DNA of 5,587 bases, taken from assembly GCA_023264075.1 (NCBI GenBank), contig JALQTG010000124.1:1-5587 (forward strand). Reading direction: 5' to 3'. Source of the stretch: Crocinitomicaceae bacterium (GTDB lineage: Bacteria; Bacteroidota; Bacteroidia; Flavobacteriales_D; Crocinitomicaceae). Under the pieces are notes generated by a model. The model was not told the DNA's origin and did not search any database. It was given only the letters and a program-made list of their open reading frames with translations. This document shows positions 1 to 5,587 of this stretch, piece by piece; the first letter of the stretch is position 1; each line of letters begins with the position of its first letter. Both the position numbers and the translations under genes were made by a program.

Positions 1-1925
1 TCAATGCCTTAGCGATAGATGCAGCAAACAATGTATACGTTACAGGGGAGTCCTTTGATGCCACCAATAACCTCGATTTCTACACCATAAAATACAACTC
101 TTCTGGAGTTCAACAATGGGCAAACCGATACGATGGAGCTGGTTCAATCGACATTCCAAAAGCAATTTCTGTTGACAACTTTGGGAATGTTTATGTAGTC
201 GGAACAAGCTACCGAAATGTATCTGTAGAAGAAGATATCATGCTATTGAAGTTGAATAGTCTGGGAACTCCACAATGGGACGCTGTATACGGTGGTTCTT
301 CAGAAGACTTTGACGCTCCATCTGATGTAACGACTGATCCATTGGGGAATATTTATGTCGCAGGAAAAGTTAAGAACCTAGGAAATGGTGAGGACTTTCT
401 CATCGCACGTTATCGCCAAAATGGTACGCTGCATTGGGATTATACCTATCAAAGTGCTACAAATGGATACGACGAAGCTAAAAAAGTCTATGTTAACAGC
501 GATTTTGAGATTTTTGCGTCAGGCTACTCGAACATCACAGGAAACAATGACGATTACCTGACTGTCAAACTAGATACGATAGGAACAGAGTTATGGCAGA
601 CACGTTTCAACGGCCCTGCTTCTGCAAGTGATCAAATGGTTGATTTCCGCGTAGATCCAGTTGGCAATATCTTCGTTACCGGTTCATCCGTTGGTAGTGG
701 AACTAATCGAGATTTCAGCACCATCAAATACTGTCAACTTCAAACTATGGCGACCTCGAATGATTTAGAAATATGTATCGGTGAATCCGTTCAACTAGAA
801 GCGACAGGAGGATTCAATTTCCAATGGTCACTCGTCTCAGGTGACCCCATTACTGCATCCAACTTCTCGTGTACCTCCTGTGCGAACCCAGTAGCCACAC
901 CAAGTGTCACTTCCACTTACTTAGTAACCAGTGAAAATGCTGCTGGCTGTGTCGACTCGGACTCAATCACTATCGTTATCAACCCATTACCAGGTCCAGT
1001 TATTTCAACGAATGGACCTATTGAATTCTGCGAAGGAGGCTCTGTCACATTAACTGCTGACTTCGCTCCTTCTTACAATTGGAATAACGGTGCGACAACA
1101 CAGGCAATAAGTACAGATACGTCAGGAGTCTTTATCTTAACCATCACTGATGCTATGGGGTGCCAAAATTCCACGTCTGTTGAAGTATCTGTAAATGCCT
1201 TACCGGTAGTTTCTGCAGGTCCAGATCGTTTCAGATGTCCTGGTATTGGACTCACACTCAATGGAAATGGCGCAGACAGCTTAGCATGGTTCCGAATCCC
1301 TACTCCATCTAACGCAATTGCTAATGGAACAAGTATTACTCCATCCACATCAGGCAGCTATGTATTAGTTGGAATCGACAACAACGGATGTGTTAATCGA
1401 GACACGATGCAGTTAACGATTTATCCATTCCCTAGCCAAGTCGAACTAACACAAGGTATGAGCGGTAATTTATTTATCAACCTCAATGATGGAACCACGG
1501 ATTGGTTCTTAGATGGTAATTCATTAAATTATACAGGAACATCTTTTTTCTACGACTCAGTACCTTATTGTAACGGAGTTTATAGCGTAGTTTACACGGA
1601 CGAAAATGGATGTGAGACAATGGATGAAATCACAATAACTGACGCATGTCAAGACACCATTGACACAACGATTAATGTAGCCCAGTTCTACAAAGAATCA
1701 TTCTCTGTATTCCCAAACCCGACTGTGGATAAAGTGACAATTCAGTTTGAATCGTTGCAACAGCGGACTATTCTTGTTCACGATTCGCAAGGAAAAGGCA
1801 TCCTTCAACTTGACGGTTTGGATGATCACTACTTTATCGACTTGAGTCATTTAGCGAAAGGAACCTACACATTAGTTATCCTTTCTGATGGAACGGTCAC
1901 ACGATCCAAGGTAATCAAACAATAG
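1..1925 (+). CDS. Secreted/surface SBBP-repeat and Ig-like protein with T9SS C-terminal sorting domain (5' end missing)
   Basis: The reading frame is open from the left edge (first full codon at 3) to TAG at 1923-1925, giving 640 visible residues; the start and any signal peptide lie outside. Residues 1-243 are five SBBP/beta-propeller-like repeats, each with a D-x-x-GN-[VI]-[YF]-V-x-G core followed, in the first four, by an IKY/LKL-type strand and a Trp. Residues about 250-549 form roughly four Ig/PKD-like modules, each bracketed by a Cys near its start (C258, C343, C412, C523) and a Gly-Cys near its end (C316, C387, C463, C537); the first also has a CTSC insertion followed by the NPVATPSVTSTYLV pattern common in Bacteroidota surface proteins. 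Residues 567-640 match a T9SS type A sorting domain: FSVFPNP, a DSQGK turn, LAKGTYTLVI and a final KVIKQ. By family knowledge the domain directs export through the outer membrane and is usually cleaved, with the protein released or anchored to the surface. The specific function, ligand or adhesion role is unknown. Its neighbour is convergent and unrelated. Confidence 0.9.
   Translation, partial: NALAIDAANNVYVTGESFDATNNLDFYTIKYNSSGVQQWANRYDGAGSIDIPKAISVDNFGNVYVVGTSYRNVSVEEDIMLLKLNSLGTPQWDAVYGGSSEDFDAPSDVTTDPLGNIYVAGKVKNLGNGEDFLIARYRQNGTLHWDYTYQSATNGYDEAKKVYVNSDFEIFASGYSNITGNNDDYLTVKLDTIGTELWQTRFNGPASASDQMVDFRVDPVGNIFVTGSSVGSGTNRDFSTIKYCQLQTMATSNDLEICIGESVQLEATGGFNFQWSLVSGDPITASNFSCTSCANPVATPSVTSTYLVTSENAAGCVDSDSITIVINPLPGPVISTNGPIEFCEGGSVTLTADFAPSYNWNNGATTQAISTDTSGVFILTITDAMGCQNSTSVEVSVNALPVVSAGPDRFRCPGIGLTLNGNGADSLAWFRIPTPSNAIANGTSITPSTSGSYVLVGIDNNGCVNRDTMQLTIYPFPSQVELTQGMSGNLFINLNDGTTDWFLDGNSLNYTGTSFFYDSVPYCNGVYSVVYTDENGCETMDEITITDACQDTIDTTINVAQFYKESFSVFPNPTVDKVTIQFESLQQRTILVHDSQGKGILQLDGLDDHYFIDLSHLAKGTYTLVILSDGTVTRSKVIKQ
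3..731 (+). repeat. Five tandem SBBP/beta-propeller-like protein repeats, about 53 codons each
   Basis: The repeat is visible at protein level. The closing Trp falls at visible residues 39, 92, 145 and 198, an exact 53-residue period. The GN-[VI]-Y-V core recurs at residues 10, 62, 116, 169 and 222, with the fourth copy degenerate (FEIFASG) and the first reading NNVYV. The fifth copy ends without its Trp and runs into the Ig-like region at CQLQT. Repeats must continue to the left of the window, because a beta-propeller normally needs more blades or a closing partner. The copies differ clearly at DNA level, so this is an old domain repeat and not a recent expansion. Confidence 0.8.
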
Positions 1926-1947
1926 TTCAAGGACGCACTCAAAACTA

Positions 1948-1977
1948 AAAGACCCCGCAGCAAGCTGCGGGGTCTTT
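1948..1977. terminator. Bidirectional intrinsic terminator between convergent genes
   Basis: The arms AAAGACCCCGCAG (1948-1960) and CTGCGGGGTCTTT (1965-1977) pair perfectly over 13 bp around a CAAG loop. The stem begins 22 bases after the stop codon of the surface-protein gene and lies about 75 bases beyond the end of the minus-strand rlmD-like gene. A-rich and T-rich flanks sit on both sides, giving a U-rich end in either direction (TCTTTCATTAATT rightward, TCTTTTAGTTTTG leftward). It most likely ends transcription from both convergent units. Confidence 0.9.
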
Positions 1978-2020
1978 CATTAATTAACCTGTAGAGTTAA
2001 TAATTGATCCGTTATGTCCT

Positions 2021-2036
2021 GTAACGCATGCGTTAC
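2021..2036. other. Perfect 16-bp palindrome of unknown role
   Basis: GTAACGCATGCGTTAC is its own reverse complement over all 16 bases. It lies in the 127-bp convergent gap, 16 bases past the stop codon of the minus-strand rlmD-like gene. As RNA it could fold as a 6-bp stem with a CATG loop, but no clear U-tract follows it on either strand, so it does not look like a second classical terminator. It could be a dimeric protein-binding site or an mRNA 3' end stabiliser. It contains the hexamer GCATGC. No function can be assigned from sequence. Confidence 0.45.
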
Positions 2037-2052
2037 TAAAAGGTTTCAAAAA

Positions 2053-3492
2053 TTATTCTTTCTTTTCAAATAATGCGACGGCTTCAATGTGACTGGTGTG
2101 CGGAAACTGATCCACAAGGCTCACCTTTTTAAGGGCATAACCATTCTCTTGCAAGGTTTTAGCATCTCGTGCTTGTGTTGATGGATTGCATGAAATGTAC
2201 ACAATCCGGCGAGCACCTAGCTCAATTACTTTCAACAATGTCTTTGGTGCAATACCTGCTCGCGGCGGATCCAACACGATTGTTCCTATTTTCCCAGAAA
2301 AATCAGGGTATTCCTTCAAAAACTTGCCCACATCTGCTGAATAGAACTCAACATTCTTTATCCCGTTCCGTTCAGCATTTCGTTTCGCATCTTCGATGGC
2401 CTCTTCAACGATGTCCACTCCTATAATGCGACTATTTTGCGCGCGGGTAGACAACAATTGACCAATCGTTCCGGTACCGCAAAATAGATCCATCACGAGC
2501 TGACCATCCAACGAATTTCCTTGTTCAAAAACATAGTCCATTGCCTTCGTATATAAACGCTCAGCAGACTTTGGATTCGTTTGAAAGAAGCTTTCCATGC
2601 TGATTTCAAACTCCAACCCTAATAAATTCTCTATGATAATGTTTCGACCATAAATTAATGTAGTACTTCCATTTTCAATTTTTGCGCGATCCGCTACATT
2701 GTCATTGATTGTATGTTGAAATCCGGCTAATCGGTCACCCAAGAGTTGAAGGACGAAATCAGCGCAAGCCTTCGCGTCGAAACGCTCCAATCCCTCCGAT
2801 GAAGTCACCAAATTAAGCAATAACTTATCTTCATGAAGCGACTTCCGAACTACGATATGTCTAAAAAAACCTTCTTTTTTTGGTGGATGCCATGCCGATA
2901 ACCCACTTTCCTTTAAAAAGTCTCTCAATTGTACAAGTACAGTTTCCCACTGCTCATCAAATAATCCAGATGGCTTATCCAAATTTTCTACTTTCCACCA
3001 AGTTCCCCGATGTTTAAACCCTAAAGCAAACGCATCATCTACTTCTTCATCGGTGTAAATGTCATGAGCTATACATGAAAATGAATACTCCATTTTATTC
3101 CGATAGAAAAAATGATCGGGAGAAGGAATAAATTCATCAAATAAATCCTGAATTTGTTGGACATCTCCCAAACGGCGGTAGATCTCCAATGTCGTTGATT
3201 GCTTATACTGCTCTTGTAACTCTGTCGGAACAAAAATATAAGGAGCTCCGCTAATTTCTTGATACGGCGAACCGGTGATTTCTTGCGGTGACCTTTCGAT
3301 CAACTTCAGCAATGAACATTCAGCATAACGCTTGCGCTTTTTTGTCACGCGTGCCAGTACTTTTTGTCCCGGAAACGTATTGTTTACAAACATGACGTAT
3401 TCCCCATTCTCAGTTTGAATTTTTGCAATACCATTCCCACCGAATGCCATATCTGTAATATTCAGCTCTATTAACTGTCCACGTGAAATCAA
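2053..3492 (-). CDS. rlmD: RlmD-like 23S rRNA (uracil-C5)-methyltransferase, cluster cysteines missing
   Basis: A 479-residue member of the RumA/RlmD/TrmA family of S-adenosylmethionine-dependent RNA uracil-C5 methyltransferases, acting in the cytoplasm on rRNA; U1939 of 23S rRNA is the usual RlmD site. Residues 3-62 are a TRAM RNA-binding domain (MAFGGNGIAKI, then FPGQKVLARVTKKRKRYAE). A central domain follows to about residue 290 (FYRNKMEYSFS, ALGFKHRG). The catalytic domain has FFQTNP (303-307), SAM-binding MDLFCGTGTIG (334-344), acidic D360 in GVD, DPPRAG (408-413), nucleophile C435 in SCNPSTQARD, and general base E470 in HIEAVAL. Family [4Fe-4S] ligands are not seen: the usual CPHFGxCGGC loop reads SPYQEISGAP (75-84), and the fourth position falls near P174. 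The start is TTG (3490-3492); no in-frame ATG, GTG or TTG lies between it and the lpxA stop, and the first internal ATG, M15, would cut the TRAM domain. It starts 26 nt after lpxA, probably in the same transcript. Fused-specificity RlmCD or RlmC cannot be excluded. Confidence 0.9.
   Translation of the reverse strand: MISRGQLIELNITDMAFGGNGIAKIQTENGEYVMFVNNTFPGQKVLARVTKKRKRYAECSLLKLIERSPQEITGSPYQEISGAPYIFVPTELQEQYKQSTTLEIYRRLGDVQQIQDLFDEFIPSPDHFFYRNKMEYSFSCIAHDIYTDEEVDDAFALGFKHRGTWWKVENLDKPSGLFDEQWETVLVQLRDFLKESGLSAWHPPKKEGFFRHIVVRKSLHEDKLLLNLVTSSEGLERFDAKACADFVLQLLGDRLAGFQHTINDNVADRAKIENGSTTLIYGRNIIIENLLGLEFEISMESFFQTNPKSAERLYTKAMDYVFEQGNSLDGQLVMDLFCGTGTIGQLLSTRAQNSRIIGVDIVEEAIEDAKRNAERNGIKNVEFYSADVGKFLKEYPDFSGKIGTIVLDPPRAGIAPKTLLKVIELGARRIVYISCNPSTQARDAKTLQENGYALKKVSLVDQFPHTSHIEAVALFEKKE
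3238..3285 (-). repeat. Imperfect 24-bp tandem duplication inside the rlmD-like gene
   Basis: Two adjacent 24-base units (3262-3285, then 3238-3261 in reading order) encode QEITGSPY and QEISGAPY, residues 70-77 and 78-85. They agree at 18 of 24 bases and 6 of 8 residues. The repeat sits exactly where the family normally has its three clustered iron-sulfur cysteines, which suggests that the loop was rebuilt after the cluster was lost. Chance similarity is possible over so short a span. Confidence 0.5.
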
Positions 3493-3518
3493 ACCTTTAT
3501 ATTTTGGTGAATGAAAAA

Positions 3519-4295
3519 TTATAACAAACCTCGAATAATTCCTTTCTCGCTATTATTGATGAAATCAATCACTTGAGTTTTCAAGGCAGAAGCAGGAAGT
3601 TCTTCATTTAAGGATTGTATACCCTTGGAAATATTATTGTTTTGCACAAAAAGAATACGGTAAATGTTCTCGATTAACTTAATGTCCTCTTCGGAAAAGT
3701 TCCGTCTACGCAAACCAACAGCGTTGATACCCGCATAACTCAATGGTTCACGCGCAGCGCGCACAAAGGGCGGTACATTTTTTCGAATCAACGATGCGCC
3801 AGCCACAAAAGCATGAGCTCCAATATGCATAAACTGCTGTGAAGCTACCTTTCCTTCCAGAATCGCATAGTCATCGATTTGAACGTGACCTGATAAACCG
3901 GTATAATTTGCCAGAATTACATTGTTACCAATTAAACAATCGTGAGCTATGTGGACATAGCCCATAATCAAACAGTTGTTTCCCACTACTGTTTTCATTC
4001 TGTCAATAGTACCGCGGTGAATCGTCACACATTCTCGAATTACCGTATTGTTTCCGATTTCAACGGTTGTTTCTTCACCACCAAATTTCAAATCTTGAGG
4101 AACTGCTCCAATCACTGCACCTGGGAAAACTTCGCAGTTATCGCCTATTCGAGTACCTGGATATATTGTAACGTTGGGACCGATCTTCGTGTTTTTACCG
4201 ATTACTACGTCGTCGTAAATAGTGGTAAAACCCTCTACTACTACCTCTTCTGCCAAAGAAGCATCAGAGGAAACGGAAGCCAACTTACTGATCAT
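3519..4295 (-). CDS. lpxA: Acyl-[ACP]-UDP-N-acetylglucosamine O-acyltransferase LpxA
   Basis: The first enzyme of lipid A synthesis: it moves a 3-hydroxyacyl chain from ACP to the 3-OH of UDP-GlcNAc in the cytoplasm, working as a trimer. The 258 residues match the usual family length. Residues about 1-185 show left-handed beta-helix hexapeptide repeats (VVIGKNTKIGPNVTIYPGTRIGDN and on). The catalytic block YVHIAHDCLIGNN gives H115 and H118 (E. coli H122 and catalytic H125), and H137 in LSGHV equals E. coli H144. The helical C-terminal domain carries PPFVRAAREPLSYAGINAVGLRRRNF (175-200). The acyl-chain ruler position (E. coli G173) is G166, allowing long chains of C14 or more. HQF of E. coli (H160) reads QQF here, Q153. 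The ATG at 4293-4295 follows the lpxC-fabZ stop codon after only 2 nt, which indicates a shared transcript and translational coupling; the only upstream ribosome-site candidate is a weak A/G-rich stretch. Confidence 0.96.
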   Translation of the reverse strand: MISKLASVSSDASLAEEVVVEGFTTIYDDVVIGKNTKIGPNVTIYPGTRIGDNCEVFPGAVIGAVPQDLKFGGEETTVEIGNNTVIRECVTIHRGTIDRMKTVVGNNCLIMGYVHIAHDCLIGNNVILANYTGLSGHVQIDDYAILEGKVASQQFMHIGAHAFVAGASLIRKNVPPFVRAAREPLSYAGINAVGLRRRNFSEEDIKLIENIYRILFVQNNNISKGIQSLNEELPASALKTQVIDFINNSEKGIIRGLL

Positions 4296-4297
4296 AC

Positions 4298-5587
4298 TTA
4301 TTCTTTATCTTTTATTACTTGGGCCAACATATCGGCCTCCATTACAACTTGACCGTTCACATAGGCTTTCCCTCCCATATTTACCAAACCTCGTCGCATC
4401 GGTGACAACAAATGTAGTTCAAAAACTAAAGTATCCCCAGGAAGGACCTTCTTTTTAAATTTCACGTTATCAATTTTCATGAAATATGTGGAATACAAAT
4501 GTGGATCTTCCACTTTACTTAAGGAAAAAATACCCCCGCACTGGGCCATTGCTTCAATTTGCAAAACACCGGGGAAAACAGGATTTCCAGGGAAATGCCC
4601 CTGAAACATAGGTTCATTCATAGTAACGTTCTTCACACCAATGATAGACTCTTCTCCAATCTCCATCACCTTGTCTACTAGTAAAAACGGGTAACGGTGT
4701 GGCAACATTTTTTCGATGTCATTGATATCATATAACGGCGCTTTATCCAAGTCAAACTCTTTTGGCGCACGCTCTTGTTTCTTTATTTGCTCCTTTATAA
4801 CTTTTGCAAATCGCGTATTCCCAGAATGCCCTGGTCGAGCTCCCAAAATATGCATCTTAAGCGGGCGTCCAACCAACGCAAGATCTCCTACAATGTCTAA
4901 TAATTTATGGCGCGCAGGTTCATTTTCAAATTTCAGTTGGTAATTATTCAATGTTCCGATGCCTTTTACGTCCACCTTTAACCCTTCTTTACCCAAAATT
5001 GTTGCCAGTCGATCAAGTTCTTCTTGCTCAACATTTTCACGCTCTACTAAAATAATAGCATTATCCAAGTCTCCTCCTTTAATGAGTCCATGGCTTGCTA
5101 AGACTTCTAGCTCTCTTAAAAAGACGAACGTCTTACAGCGCGCAATTTCATTCTTGAACTCACCGATGTTATACATACTCGCGTGCTGTGTTCCGAGAAC
5201 TGGCGACTTATAATCCACCATCACAGTAATTCGGTAATTCGTATCCGGGACTGCAAGGATTTCGATTCCCTTCTCTGTGTCTTCCCAAGGAATATTTTCA
5301 TTCAAATAAAAATAATTACGTTCAGCCTCTTGCTCCTCGTATCCAACGGCTTCTATAGCCTCTACAAACGGCCATGCACTTCCATCCATGATGGGAATCT
5401 CTGGATTATCAATTTTAATAAGTGCATTATCTACCTCCATCCCATAAAGTGCCGCCAACACATGTTCCGTGGTGTATACACGCGCACCATTCTGCTCTAA
5501 GGTGGTCCCTCGTTCTGTAGAAACGACCAAATCCGCATCGGCATTTATCACAGGTTGACCGTCCAAATCAACACGTTGAAATTTATA
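4298..5587 (-). CDS. lpxC-fabZ: Bifunctional UDP-3-O-acyl-GlcNAc deacetylase / 3-hydroxyacyl-ACP dehydratase (LpxC-FabZ fusion), N-terminus missing
   Basis: The frame is open through the right edge, beginning YKFQRVDLDG; 429 residues are visible. About 35 N-terminal residues are missing if it has the usual fusion length of roughly 460. The LpxC part covers visible residues 1-265: TTEHVLAAL (zinc-ligand H42 with E41), CKTFVFLREL, the Bacteroidota-type GLIKGGDLDNAIIL, RHKLLDIVGDL (zinc ligands H227 and D231, with K228) and PGHSGN (H254). It performs the committed, zinc-dependent deacetylation of lipid A synthesis. A charged linker (KEQIKKQERAPKEFDLD) leads to FabZ at about 285-429: MLPHRYPFLLVDKV, then GHFPGNPVFPGVLQIEAMAQ with catalytic H331 and E345 fourteen residues apart, as in E. 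coli FabZ. That half dehydrates 3-hydroxyacyl-ACP for fatty acid elongation. Both active sites look intact. Fusion places the two enzymes that compete for the 3-hydroxyacyl-ACP pool under one expression control. A TTG at 5564-5566 is internal, not the start. lpxA follows after 2 nt. Confidence 0.96.
   Translation of the reverse strand, partial: YKFQRVDLDGQPVINADADLVVSTERGTTLEQNGARVYTTEHVLAALYGMEVDNALIKIDNPEIPIMDGSAWPFVEAIEAVGYEEQEAERNYFYLNENIPWEDTEKGIEILAVPDTNYRITVMVDYKSPVLGTQHASMYNIGEFKNEIARCKTFVFLRELEVLASHGLIKGGDLDNAIILVERENVEQEELDRLATILGKEGLKVDVKGIGTLNNYQLKFENEPARHKLLDIVGDLALVGRPLKMHILGARPGHSGNTRFAKVIKEQIKKQERAPKEFDLDKAPLYDINDIEKMLPHRYPFLLVDKVMEIGEESIIGVKNVTMNEPMFQGHFPGNPVFPGVLQIEAMAQCGGIFSLSKVEDPHLYSTYFMKIDNVKFKKKVLPGDTLVFELHLLSPMRRGLVNMGGKAYVNGQVVMEADMLAQVIKDKE

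Noticed and set aside
240..242. ATG that could be taken as the start of the surface-protein gene
   Set aside because: The same frame is open to the left edge and encodes two SBBP repeat units in phase (53-residue Trp spacing), so this Met is internal.
1073..1348. Minus-strand open frame of 91 codons
   Set aside because: It lies wholly inside the surface-protein gene, shows no recognisable domain, and its composition follows the opposite strand.
1983..2001. Weak inverted repeat ATTAAC / GTTAAT with a 7-base loop
   Set aside because: Only six AT-rich pairs; expected by chance in an AT-rich gap.
2169..2426. Plus-strand open frame of 85 codons opposite the rlmD-like gene
   Set aside because: It is antisense to the conserved catalytic domain and has no recognisable product.
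3518..3523. TATAAT-like hexamer on the minus strand before the rlmD-like gene
   Set aside because: No matching -33/-35 element sits at a suitable distance, and it does not fit the Bacteroidota TAnnTTTG pattern; it overlaps the lpxA stop and is probably chance AT-richness.
3942..4458. Two plus-strand open frames opposite lpxA and the end of lpxC-fabZ
   Set aside because: They are antisense shadows of strongly conserved genes, with low-complexity Ser/Tyr-rich translations and no known motif.
4716..5500. Plus-strand open frames opposite lpxC-fabZ
   Set aside because: They are antisense to a conserved enzyme whose both active sites are intact; there is no independent sign of coding.
5564..5566. 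TTG that could be taken as the start of lpxC-fabZ
   Set aside because: Upstream codons continue the conserved LpxC sequence (YKFQRVD), so the gene is cut by the window edge.
1..5587. Search for mobile elements, CRISPR arrays, tRNA/rRNA, toxin-antitoxin or defence genes
   Set aside because: All long stretches are explained by four coding regions, and the only sizeable gap is 127 bp; no direct repeats with spacers, transposase motifs or RNA-gene signatures were seen.

Overview
The window looks like a chromosomal piece from a Bacteroidota bacterium, most likely of the Flavobacteriia/Cryomorphaceae kind. Three things point there: a secreted repeat protein ending in a type IX secretion (T9SS) C-terminal sorting domain; an LpxC-FabZ fusion, which is a known hallmark of Bacteroidota lipid A loci; and little use of strong Shine-Dalgarno sites. 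Base composition is moderately AT-rich by eye. The genus cannot be named from this window.

Layout: positions 1-1925 (+) hold the 3' part of a large surface or secreted protein with five SBBP/beta-propeller-like repeats, about four cysteine-paired Ig/PKD-like modules and a T9SS sorting domain; its start lies to the left of the window. Positions 1926-2052 are a convergent intergenic gap with a perfect GC-rich bidirectional terminator and, separately, a perfect 16-bp palindrome. Positions 2053-5587 (-) carry three close-set genes read right to left: lpxC-fabZ (N-terminus cut by the window edge), lpxA (2-nt gap) and an rlmD-like 23S rRNA uracil-C5 methyltransferase (26-nt gap, TTG start).

The minus-strand genes form a probable operon. 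FabZ controls how 3-hydroxyacyl-ACP is divided between fatty acid and lipid A synthesis. LpxA uses 3-hydroxyacyl-ACP to acylate UDP-GlcNAc, and LpxC deacetylates the product, which is the committed step. The rRNA methyltransferase is a housekeeping gene placed at the end of the set.

The most notable observation is in the RlmD-like protein. All four cysteines that normally hold its [4Fe-4S] cluster appear to be replaced, and the vacated loop is an imperfect tandem duplication of eight residues, while the methyltransferase active site is intact. I see no mobile element, CRISPR array, tRNA or rRNA, and no clear new multi-gene system; most of the window is ordinary Bacteroidota core and surface-protein coding sequence.
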